From: Pseudomonadota bacterium
Lineage (GTDB): Bacteria; Pseudomonadota; Alphaproteobacteria; Puniceispirillales; Puniceispirillaceae
Length of the DNA stretch: 64,000 bases
Assembly (NCBI GenBank): GCA_027620495.1
Contig: JAQCEA010000012.1
Location: forward strand, 1 to 64,000
Direction of reading: 5' to 3'
Numbering within the stretch: the first letter of the stretch is position 1; each line of letters begins with the position of its first letter. The notes under the pieces are model-generated. The model was not told the DNA's origin. It ran no database searches and saw nothing but the letters and a program-made list of their open reading frames with translations. Shown here piece after piece: positions 47,984-55,320 of the stretch. The translations under genes and the position numbers were made by a program.

Positions 47984-48381
47984 TTTTATCTCTAATCTCT
48001 ATATAATTATATATATAAGGTAGTTGTTTTAGTGGGTCTTGTTGAGAAGTGCAAATACCCATTTATGCGTGGATAAAGACTAAAATTATCCACAAATTAA
48101 TTGCGGTTTTTATAAATAAAAACAATAAATAATGAATTTATCCGCATAATTCCTTTATAGGCAATTTTAACTTATCCACTTGTGTTCAAAATAGAATTTT
48201 ATGTGGATAACATATCTGCCGTATCATGGGCGGTAAAAACAATCCCCACTCAATCTGTCTATGTACACAGGCTGTGTTGATATATTTTGGTGCCTATCTA
48301 TGGCAATGTCATTGGTAAATCAGCTTGTTGTTGGCATGAAACAGGTGACAAGGATCATCAATCTGGCTTAAACCAGTTTGT
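47984..48381. other. Chromosomal replication origin (oriC)
   Basis: This 398-bp gene-free gap between divergent hemE and the PPDK-regulator gene matches the place of the Caulobacter origin. It holds two perfect DnaA boxes TTATCCACA: 48086-48094 (plus) and 48202-48210 (minus). One-mismatch boxes are at 48068-48076 (minus), 48138-48146 (plus, TTATCCGCA) and 48172-48180 (plus, TTATCCACT). The left end, about 47992-48019, is a run of alternating A and T and a candidate unwinding element. The local sequence is far more AT-rich than the genes around it. I saw no GANTC and no TTAA-N7-TTAA CtrA site in it. dnaA itself is not in this window. Confidence 0.88.
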
Positions 48382-49209
48382 ATGACGGCAAAGCAAACAT
48401 TGCACATACATCTTGTGTCTGATTCAACAGGCGAGACGGTCCATCAAGTGGCGCGTGCGTGTATTGCCCAATTTCCAAATGTGACAACAACAGAGCATGT
48501 ATGGACATTGGTGCGATCTGAAGCGCATCTTGACTCGCTTTGTGCCGGGCTTGACCGTAACCCGGGTGTGTTGCTGATGAGTATTGTGAATGATGAGATG
48601 CGTGACATGATCGCCAATGCCTGTCAGTCACGCGGCATTCCGGCGGTATCAATTCTTGATCCGGTGGTGAATTTATTGGGCCGCGTTCTTGGCCAGGCCA
48701 CGCAGAATTTACCGGGTGGTCAACGCCGGTTAAATACCGCCTATTTTGACCGCATTGCCGCGGTTGATTTTGCTGTCAGTCACGATGATGGGATGAATAT
48801 GGGAAAATTGGACCGGGCAGATATTTTGCTGGTCGGGGTTTCGCGCACATCGAAAACACCTACATCAATGTATCTGGCGCATCGCGGCTATAAAGTCGCC
48901 AATTACGCATTGGTGCCAAAGGTGCCATTTCCACTGCATTATCTTGATGGGCTGAATTTACTTGTTGTTGGTCTAACCAATGACCCAAAGCGGCTCAGTC
49001 AGGTGCGCCGTACCCGCCAGGTGGCGATGGCTGATACCGATAATCAAACTTATGCAGATCTTGACCAGATCACCGAAGAAATTCGTAACGCCCGCCGGTT
49101 ATTTTCCGAACAGGGATGGCCGGTGATTGACGTAACCCGCCGCTCGGTTGAAGAAACCGCTGCTGCGGTCATACAGCTCTATACAAATTGGCAAGAATCA
49201 CGGTCATGA
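48382..49209 (+). CDS. PPDK/PEP synthase regulatory kinase-phosphorylase (DUF299)
   Basis: A 275-aa bifunctional serine/threonine kinase and pyrophosphorylase that switches pyruvate phosphate dikinase or PEP synthase off and on. The N-terminal HLVSDSTGETVHQVARACIAQF and the P-loop GVSRTSKTPTSMYLAHRGYKVANYALVP are hallmarks. The end RRSVEETAAAVIQLY also fits. It is the first gene on the right of the origin and overlaps maf by 4 bp (ATGA). Which dikinase it controls cannot be told here. Confidence 0.94.
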   Translation: MTAKQTLHIHLVSDSTGETVHQVARACIAQFPNVTTTEHVWTLVRSEAHLDSLCAGLDRNPGVLLMSIVNDEMRDMIANACQSRGIPAVSILDPVVNLLGRVLGQATQNLPGGQRRLNTAYFDRIAAVDFAVSHDDGMNMGKLDRADILLVGVSRTSKTPTSMYLAHRGYKVANYALVPKVPFPLHYLDGLNLLVVGLTNDPKRLSQVRRTRQVAMADTDNQTYADLDQITEEIRNARRLFSEQGWPVIDVTRRSVEETAAAVIQLYTNWQESRS

Positions 49210-49874
49210 CCGCGCCGCATGCTACGCCTTTTCTGGGCTTGCCAAATGCCACCATCATATTGGCATCAGCCAGCCTTGCCCGGCAAAATATTTTGCGCTC
49301 TGCTGGTATTGATTTTGAAATTTTGCCAGTTGCGATTGACGAAGCGCAGGTTCGTGCTGGTGCGCTAGCTGATGATATGATGCCAGACGATATTGCCGTG
49401 CTTCTTGCGTTTTTAAAGGCACAGGCAGCGTCACAACGCCTTGCCGCCGCGCCGCCAACCACATCTTCGGCTTATGTTATTGGGGCTGATCAGATCCTTG
49501 TTTGTGATGGGCAAATTATCAATAAACCAGCTACGATAGCGGCGGCCAAAGACCAGCTCCTTTGGCTGGCTGGCAAGCCGCATAAACTCCTTTCAGCTAT
49601 TGTGTTACTTCGTGATGGGCAACGTATATGGCATCATTTGGCCGTGTCATCATTAACCATGCGCCAGTTTGATGCGGCTTTTGCTGATGCTTATATCCAG
49701 CATATTGGCGATGCCGCTTTATGGTCGCCCGGGGCGTATCAAATTGAATCTGTTGGCACGTCACTTTTCAGCAAAATTGATGGTGATCATTTTGAAATAT
49801 TGGGTTTGCCGCTGTTGCCATTGCTCGGCATATTGCGCGAGCATGGTCTATCGCCGGTGGAGCGTTTTGCATGA
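49206..49874 (+). CDS. maf: Maf-like nucleotide pyrophosphatase
   Basis: A protein of about 222 aa of the Maf/Ham1 fold that hydrolyses non-canonical or canonical nucleoside triphosphates. IILASASLARQNILRSAGIDFEI is the first motif, YVIGADQILVCDGQIINKP the second, and DGDHFEILGLPLLPLLGIL closes it. I start at ATG 49206, which overlaps the stop of the preceding gene (ATGA); an upstream non-ATG start is open. coaE follows with another ATGA overlap. Confidence 0.93.
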   Translation: MTAPHATPFLGLPNATIILASASLARQNILRSAGIDFEILPVAIDEAQVRAGALADDMMPDDIAVLLAFLKAQAASQRLAAAPPTTSSAYVIGADQILVCDGQIINKPATIAAAKDQLLWLAGKPHKLLSAIVLLRDGQRIWHHLAVSSLTMRQFDAAFADAYIQHIGDAALWSPGAYQIESVGTSLFSKIDGDHFEILGLPLLPLLGILREHGLSPVERFA

Positions 49875-50485
49875 TTATTGTTGGTCTGACAGGCAGTGTC
49901 GCATCGGGTAAATCAACGGTGGCTGGCTGGATGCGTGAAAAGGGAATCGCCGTTCACGATGCTGATGCAGCGGTGCATAGCCTGCTGGCGGCAAACGGAC
50001 AGGCGGTAGCGGAAATCATTGCCAGATTTGGCCCAGATATGGCGGCATCAGATGGCGGTATAGACCGCAAAAAACTTGGCGGATATGTGTTTGCCAATCC
50101 AGCTGGTCGCAAAACATTAGAATCAATCTTACACCCGCTAGTCCGGCAACATCGTGATAAATTTTTACAAGATCAACAGCGTCTTGGCCGCCAAATTGTC
50201 GTGCTTGATGTGCCGTTATTATATGAAACTGGCGGTGATAAATTATGCGATTATGTGATTGTGGTATTTGCTGGCGAAGATACCATCCGGCAACGCGCAT
50301 TATCCCGCCCAGGCATGACCGCTGAAAAACTATCTGGCATTTTGGCCACGCAAATGCCAGCCAGTGAAAAATGCCAGCGTGCCGATTTTGTTCTTGATAC
50401 AGAGCTTGACCCCGACATAACCCGCCAGCATCTACTTAGCTGGCTAGATCAGATCACCGACGCACTAGACACATCGAAAAGGTAA
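49871..50485 (+). CDS. coaE: Dephospho-CoA kinase
   Basis: A 204-aa P-loop kinase for the last step of coenzyme A synthesis. The P-loop is VGLTGSVASGKSTVAGWM, then the substrate motif HDADAAVHSLL, VLDVPLLYETGGDKLCDYVIVV for the second Asp, and RQRALSRPGMTAEKLSGILATQMP as the lid. Length is normal. It lies between maf and dnaQ, 6 bp before dnaQ. Confidence 0.96.
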   Translation: MIIVGLTGSVASGKSTVAGWMREKGIAVHDADAAVHSLLAANGQAVAEIIARFGPDMAASDGGIDRKKLGGYVFANPAGRKTLESILHPLVRQHRDKFLQDQQRLGRQIVVLDVPLLYETGGDKLCDYVIVVFAGEDTIRQRALSRPGMTAEKLSGILATQMPASEKCQRADFVLDTELDPDITRQHLLSWLDQITDALDTSKR

Positions 50486-50491
50486 AGATGA

Positions 50492-51208
50492 ATGCGTGAG
50501 ATTGTGCTTGATACGGAAACCACCGGTATTAGTCCGCGTGATGGACACCGCATTATTGAAATTGGTGCGCTGGAACTGATGCATCATCTGCCAACGGGTA
50601 AAACATTACACATCTATATCAATCCAGAGCGTGATATCGATGATGGCGCGGTGGCGGTGCATGGTTTGACAAGCACATTTTTAAGCGACAAGCCACTATT
50701 CGCCGAGATTGTTGATGAATTTTTGTCATTTATTGGCGATGCACCGCTTGTCATCCATAATGCCAGTTTTGATATGGGTTTTATCAATGCTGAACTTGAT
50801 AAAATTCAGCACCCCCCCCTGCCGATGGACCGGGCGATTGATACATTGGCGATGGCCCGCAAAAAATTCCCCGGCGCACAAGCCAATCTTGATGCATTAT
50901 GCCGCCGGTTTGAAATCGACAACAGTCACCGTGATTTACATGGCGCTTTGGTCGATGCTGATTTGCTGGCCAACGTGTATGTCGAACTGCTTGGGGGCCG
51001 TCAGCCCGGCCTGTCGCTGGGGGCGGACTCCAAAAATGCACCCGCCGCGGCCGCGATAAATGCCGAACATGCATCTTCTATGTTGCAAGTTGATAGCGAT
51101 AAAAAGCCAGTGCGGCCAATCCGCCCACATGCGCCATCTGCCGAAGAAACGGCGGCGCATGATGCGTTTTTGGCTAAATTAAAAGACCCGATCTGGCTCA
51201 AAACCTAA
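50492..51208 (+). CDS. dnaQ: DNA polymerase III epsilon subunit (3'-5' exonuclease)
   Basis: A 238-aa proofreading exonuclease. The DEDDh residues are seen in REIVLDTETTGISP (Exo I), VIHNASFDMGFINAEL (Exo II) and HRDLHGALVDADLLANVYVEL (Exo III). The last 50 residues are a flexible tail with a likely alpha-subunit binding end. The gene is next to coaE, as in most alphaproteobacteria, and its end overlaps convergent secB by 4 bp. Confidence 0.96.
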   Translation: MREIVLDTETTGISPRDGHRIIEIGALELMHHLPTGKTLHIYINPERDIDDGAVAVHGLTSTFLSDKPLFAEIVDEFLSFIGDAPLVIHNASFDMGFINAELDKIQHPPLPMDRAIDTLAMARKKFPGAQANLDALCRRFEIDNSHRDLHGALVDADLLANVYVELLGGRQPGLSLGADSKNAPAAAAINAEHASSMLQVDSDKKPVRPIRPHAPSAEETAAHDAFLAKLKDPIWLKT

Positions 51209-51711
51209 TTGGCCGGTTGTTCTGCTGCTGCCGCGGCTTGCCGTTCTAAATTATGCTGATAAACAGCGACAAAATCGACCGGTTGAATATTCAGCGGCAT
51301 AAACCCACCATCACGTGTGGCATCTGATATCAGCGCGCGGGCAAACGGGAATAACAAACGCGGCGCTTCGATCATAATCAATGGGTTGATATCATCGCCT
51401 GTAACGCCTTGTGGAGATACCAGCCCAGCATAGGTCAAATCGACCAGAAACATTGGCGTTTCGCCAGCAACAGCTTTGGCACCAAGATTCAATAAGACTT
51501 CATATTGGTTATCGCCAATCAGTTTTGCCGCAACGCTGACATTGATTTGAACATCAGGCTGGCCAAGATTTTCGATCAGCACTTTGGGTGCGTTTGGATT
51601 TTCAAAGGAAAAATCCTTGATATATTGCGCGTGGACGATCAGCTGACGATCAGCTTTTTTATGCACATCGGCTTGGGCACCATTTTGTGCGTTGTTTTCT
51701 GTTTCGGCCAT
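51205..51711 (-). CDS. secB: Protein-export chaperone SecB
   Basis: A protein of about 168 aa that keeps preproteins unfolded and hands them to SecA. AQYIKDFSFENPNAP, VAAKLIGDNQYEVLLNLGAKA, FLVDLTYAGLVSPQG and LIMIEAPRLLFPFARALISDATRDGGFMPLNIQPVDFVAVY follow in the family order. I start at ATG 51711 (MAETENN); a longer start at 51756 adds residues not usual in SecB. Confidence 0.96.
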   Translation of the reverse strand: MAETENNAQNGAQADVHKKADRQLIVHAQYIKDFSFENPNAPKVLIENLGQPDVQINVSVAAKLIGDNQYEVLLNLGAKAVAGETPMFLVDLTYAGLVSPQGVTGDDINPLIMIEAPRLLFPFARALISDATRDGGFMPLNIQPVDFVAVYQHNLERQAAAAAEQPAN

Positions 51712-51806
51712 GTTCGGTGTTCCTTTGTAAATCAATCTAAAGCTGTATAGAGCCATTGGCTCCTATCATGATTGGTCGGGTGGCGGCAAGATGGCCATAT
51801 TCGTGA

Positions 51807-52325
51807 CTAGCGCTTATTAAAACGGTCGCTTGGTGGCCGATGTTCGGTGACATCACCTTCTATGACATCATCAGCGTCATGAAAAGGCCGGGGGTCATGC
51901 GGCGCAAACCCGCCCTGTCCACCACCTCTGGCCTGTCCACCAACATGGACAAAGCCTTTAAACCGGTTATTTGTGACCAATTGATGCAAAATCCACGCCC
52001 CAGCAATTGTGCGTAGCCCCGGGATAAATAACAAAATACCAATAAAATCGGTCACATAGCCAGGTATAAGCATTAAAATGCCACCAACAGCCAGAGATAT
52101 ACTATCGGCGATGGATCCAACCGGCGCGCGCCCTTGTGCCAGATCAGCACGAATTCTGGTCATCACCGCGCCGCCCTGACTTTTTAACAGCGATAATCCA
52201 ATAATGGCGGTGACAAAGATTCCAAGCAGCGTGAACAGCCCGCCAATTTCACCACCGATATAGATAAAGGCGGACATTTCCGCCCATCCCCATAAAATGA
52301 ATCCGAGAAGGAAAAAAATTCCCAT
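51807..52325 (-). CDS. fxsA: FxsA-family membrane protein
   Basis: A 172-aa inner-membrane protein. IYIGGEIGGLFTLLGIFVTAIIG and the GGILMLIPGYVTDFIGILLFIPGLR segment are the FxsA hallmarks. Three or four membrane helices are followed by a polar C-terminal tail of about 45 residues. In E. coli FxsA reduces phage T7 exclusion by the F plasmid; the general role is unclear. The position between secB and tim44 is usual in alphaproteobacteria. Confidence 0.93.
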   Translation of the reverse strand: MGIFFLLGFILWGWAEMSAFIYIGGEIGGLFTLLGIFVTAIIGLSLLKSQGGAVMTRIRADLAQGRAPVGSIADSISLAVGGILMLIPGYVTDFIGILLFIPGLRTIAGAWILHQLVTNNRFKGFVHVGGQARGGGQGGFAPHDPRPFHDADDVIEGDVTEHRPPSDRFNKR

Positions 52326-52485
52326 AGATGCGTTAACACCTCAATTTCAAAATTTTTGGCATATCATTTTTGGCTAACATCTGGATTTCACCACCTACAT
52401 ATGCCATCTATAGTTAAACATCATTAAACTTGGTTACAATGATGTTCGTCAAATTCTGTTGGAAACCCGGATAGAGGGGGCTAAT

Positions 52486-53130
52486 TTGCCGCTCATTGAT
52501 ATTCTTATCTTTGCTGTCATTGCCGTTCTTTTGGTTTTGCGGTTGCGCTCTGTTTTGGGCCAGCGTACAGGCTATGAAGAGCCGCAAGACAATAAGGCAA
52601 AAGAAAGTTTTGCAGACAAGCCGAATGCGCCGGTCCCATTTCCAAAGGCGGCTGACAAAAACGCAAAAATATCTGGAAGCGGGCTTGATGTGTTGCGCCG
52701 TGCTGACCGCCAATTTAATGAAAATGAATTCATTCAAGGGGCAACAGCGGCGTTTAACATGATTTTGACAGCCTTTGCCGAGGGTGATCAGGCACAGCTT
52801 AAACGCTTGCTCAGCTATGAATTGCTGCAAAGCTTTATGCGAACCATCCATGACCGCACCGCCGCCAAAGAAACACTTGAAATCACCGTCAATGACATTC
52901 GTGAAGTCAGCATTTTGAATGTTGAACTTGCCGATTCAGTGGCGTCGATCACTGTTCATTTTCACACAACGCAAACCCGCATTGCGCGTGATGAACATGG
53001 GGATGTCATGGAAGAAAGCGATACTGAACCCCGCGAATTTATCGATATCTGGACGTTTGAACGCGACCTTACTTTGGCAGATCCAAACTGGAAGCTGGCT
53101 GAAACAGAATCGGCTAACGACGACAGCTAA
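52486..53130 (+). CDS. Tim44-domain protein
   Basis: A protein of about 214 aa starting with one membrane helix (LIDILIFAVIAVLLVLRLRSVLG) and followed by a Tim44-like domain of about 130 residues, with FNMILTAFAEGDQAQLKRLLSYELLQSF, VELADSVASITVHFHT and the end EFIDIWTFERDLTLADPNWKLAET. These proteins are the alphaproteobacterial relatives of the mitochondrial import motor adaptor Tim44; the bacterial role is poorly known. I choose TTG 52486, with an AGAGGGGG Shine-Dalgarno before it. In most alphaproteobacteria mltA follows directly; here the Smr gene does. Confidence 0.9.
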   Translation: MPLIDILIFAVIAVLLVLRLRSVLGQRTGYEEPQDNKAKESFADKPNAPVPFPKAADKNAKISGSGLDVLRRADRQFNENEFIQGATAAFNMILTAFAEGDQAQLKRLLSYELLQSFMRTIHDRTAAKETLEITVNDIREVSILNVELADSVASITVHFHTTQTRIARDEHGDVMEESDTEPREFIDIWTFERDLTLADPNWKLAETESANDDS

Positions 53131-53145
53131 TAGCATAGTGATGTA

Positions 53146-53703
53146 ATGCGACAGAAACCTCCTGCCAATCAAGATTTAGATGAAGATCAAATCTTGTGGC
53201 AGCGTGTGACGCAATTGGTGACGCCGCTAGCGGGCCGTGGCCACACCATATCTGCATCGCCTGTGGCCAAAAAACCGGCACATTCTGGCGAACCAGCATC
53301 AAAAATATCTAAAAAAACGCCATTACCGGCGGCACCTTCACCCGCAATAGCCAAACCAGCATCGCCGGTTGATTTGCGCGAGGGAGACCGGGCCGGATTA
53401 GATGGCCGGACACAACGGCGTTTGTTTCGCGGCGATGTGCCAATTGACCGACGCCTCGATCTTCACGGTCATACGGCCGCTCGCGCAGAAGTAAAATTAC
53501 AAAGATTTATCGAAGACGCTTCTTATGCGGGATGCCGCTGTGTGTTGGTGATTACTGGCAAGGGTGCAGGCGTGCTAAAGGGCCATGTGCCGGGATGGCT
53601 GAAACGGTCACCATTGTCCGGACTGGTGCTTGCATTGGCAGAAGCCCGGCCGACAGATGGCGGCAGCGGGGCTTTTTATGTGTTGTTGCGGCGGCGGCGC
53701 TGA
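53146..53703 (+). CDS. Smr-domain protein
   Basis: A 185-aa protein with a variable, Pro/Ala/Lys-rich N-terminal half and a C-terminal Smr (MutS2-related) domain. The domain shows LDLHGHTAARAEVKLQRFIEDA (the LDLHG motif) and CVLVITGKGAGVLKGHVPGWL (the TGKG motif). It ends GSGAFYVLLRRRR. Smr domains bind branched DNA or cleave RNA. It overlaps the following HTH gene by one base (TGATG), so the two are coupled. Confidence 0.92.
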   Translation: MRQKPPANQDLDEDQILWQRVTQLVTPLAGRGHTISASPVAKKPAHSGEPASKISKKTPLPAAPSPAIAKPASPVDLREGDRAGLDGRTQRRLFRGDVPIDRRLDLHGHTAARAEVKLQRFIEDASYAGCRCVLVITGKGAGVLKGHVPGWLKRSPLSGLVLALAEARPTDGGSGAFYVLLRRRR

Positions 53704-54092
53704 TGACACCATTTGGCGTAAAAATTCGTGACTGGCGGCAACGTAAACACCGCACCTTGCATCAACAGGCCGAAGCACTTGGTGTGTCGGCGGCCTATTT
53801 ATCCACGCTTGAAACCGGCACACGTGGCCGACCATCTGCCGTTCTTGTCGATCAGATTTGCGTGTGGTTGGGGTTGATTTGGGATGATGCAGAAGAGCTA
53901 AAACGGCTCGCCGCTTTGTCACATCCTAAACCGACGATCAATGCGCGTGGTCACAGTGCAGAAGCGATCTATATGGTAAATTTTCTGGCACAAAATATAG
54001 ACCGTTTATCTGCCGCCGATTGCCGCGCCGTCACGGATGTCATTGCCGACTGCTTGCAACAAGGCGGTGATGAAGAGGCACAAATGCCATAA
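53703..54092 (+). CDS. XRE-family helix-turn-helix regulator
   Basis: A 129-aa protein with an N-terminal Cro/CI-like helix-turn-helix: FGVKIRDWRQRKHRTLHQQAEALGVSAAYLSTLETGTRGRP. The C-terminal part is a short helical region with HPKPTINARGHSAEAIYMVNFLAQNI. Target genes are unknown. The pairing of smr with this type of regulator is conserved in alphaproteobacteria. The start at 53703 is set by coupling to the Smr stop. Confidence 0.88.
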   Translation: MTPFGVKIRDWRQRKHRTLHQQAEALGVSAAYLSTLETGTRGRPSAVLVDQICVWLGLIWDDAEELKRLAALSHPKPTINARGHSAEAIYMVNFLAQNIDRLSAADCRAVTDVIADCLQQGGDEEAQMP

Positions 54093-54320
54093 AAAAGCGC
54101 TAGGTCAGTTTATCACTGGTCTTTCGTAGGGTAGATATCGGCTTGTCTTATAAAGGTTGGGGGCAAGGGTACCGCAACACCAGCTAATCGGGCTTTTTTA
54201 ATTCTGTTTCCTGTGGTAAAAACCCGCATGATCTACCCACAGCGTTAAACGCCTGTATTGGCGCTGTAAACAAACAAGCCGACCTTGCCAAATGGTAAAA
54301 ACGTCAGAGGATCTCGACCA
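54093..54320. other. Intergenic region before the GNAT gene
   Basis: About 228 bases without a convincing gene. It holds GAGG near 54307, which fits as the Shine-Dalgarno of the ATG at 54321. No clear terminator hairpin was found for the preceding operon. Confidence 0.3.
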
Positions 54321-54863
54321 ATGACAGCAGAAATGATGCGCGATCATGTAGCCAAATTATCAGTTGAAACCGCTGATCAATTGACCACACGTGATATTCA
54401 TGAATTGTGCGATGCTGCCGAAGAAGCCATCCTTGCTGGCGGTGGATTTGGCTGGCTGTCACCGCCGCCAAAATCGGTGATGGAAGATTATTGGCGCGGC
54501 GTCCAGATGGTTCCAGAACGCCATTTAATTATCGCCAGACTGGATAAGGTGATCGCTGGCAGTTGCCAAATTGTGCGCCCACCAAAAAATAACGAGGCGC
54601 AAAAATTCGCGTGCCAACTCACAACATTCTTTGTTGCCCCATGGGCCCGCGGTCATGGTTTGGCACAAATGATTGTTGCTGAAGCCGAAGCTTTGGCGAA
54701 AAGTCAGGGATTTGCCATGATCAATCTTGATGTGCGCGCCACCCAGGAACGGGCCATCCAATCATTTGAGGCACGCGGTTTCAACAAATATGCAACCAAC
54801 GCGTTTTATGCCAAGGTCGATGACGATTATGTGCCGGGCTTTTATTATCATAAAGAGCTTTAA
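54321..54863 (+). CDS. GNAT-family N-acetyltransferase
   Basis: A protein of about 180 aa with the acetyl-CoA-binding core FFVAPWARGHGLAQMIVAEAEALAKSQG and the following DVRATQERAIQSFEARGF, as in GNAT acetyltransferases. The N-terminal 60 residues are helical with a GGGFGWLSPPP stretch. Acceptor unknown. I prefer ATG 54321 to 54285 because GAGG lies before it. It is followed after 2 bp by a HIT gene, suggesting an operon. Confidence 0.85.
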   Translation: MTAEMMRDHVAKLSVETADQLTTRDIHELCDAAEEAILAGGGFGWLSPPPKSVMEDYWRGVQMVPERHLIIARLDKVIAGSCQIVRPPKNNEAQKFACQLTTFFVAPWARGHGLAQMIVAEAEALAKSQGFAMINLDVRATQERAIQSFEARGFNKYATNAFYAKVDDDYVPGFYYHKEL

Positions 54864-54865
54864 CC

Positions 54866-55228
54866 ATGGCGTATGACGATCAAAACGTATTTGCAAAAAT
54901 TTTGCGTGGTGAGATACCCTGCACCAAAATTGATGAGGATGAACATTGCCTGTGTTTCGCCGATGTAAACCCACAGGCCCCAGTTCATGTGCTGGTCATT
55001 CCAAAAGGGGCCTATGTTGATTGGAACGATTTTGCCGCCACGGCAAGCGCCGAAGAAATCACCGCCTTTACCCGTGCGATCCGCCGCGTTGCCGAAAAAA
55101 CCGGCATTATTGATACTGGGTATCGGGTGATTTCAAATATTGGACAGCATGGGCATCAAGAAGTGCCACATCTGCATATGCATGTATTGGGCGGCGGTCC
55201 GATCGGCCGACTTGTTGCTGGTCAATAG
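54866..55228 (+). CDS. HIT-family (HINT-like) nucleotide-binding protein
   Basis: A 120-aa histidine-triad protein. The N-terminal NVFAKILRGEIPCTKIDEDEH, the ADVNPQAPVHVLVIPKGAY core and the catalytic triad in VPHLHMHVLGGGPIGRL match the HINT branch, which hydrolyses nucleoside phosphoramidates and acyl-adenylates. Length is normal. It lies 2 bp after the GNAT gene. Confidence 0.95.
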   Translation: MAYDDQNVFAKILRGEIPCTKIDEDEHCLCFADVNPQAPVHVLVIPKGAYVDWNDFAATASAEEITAFTRAIRRVAEKTGIIDTGYRVISNIGQHGHQEVPHLHMHVLGGGPIGRLVAGQ

Positions 55229-55232
55229 CCGT

Positions 55233-55276
55233 ATCTATCTGAAATATCTAATATACTTGAAGAGGGGCAGATAGAT
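55233..55276. repeat. Perfect 9-bp inverted repeat between HIT and comM-like genes
   Basis: ATCTATCTG (55233-55241) and CAGATAGAT (55268-55276) are exact reverse complements separated by 26 nt. No T run follows, so it is not a standard terminator; it could be a regulatory hairpin or a protein site. Confidence 0.5.
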
Positions 55277-55320
55277 TGCCAGACTCCTCATCTGATTGGG
55301 CTATCTTTTGTTAGGGTCAG

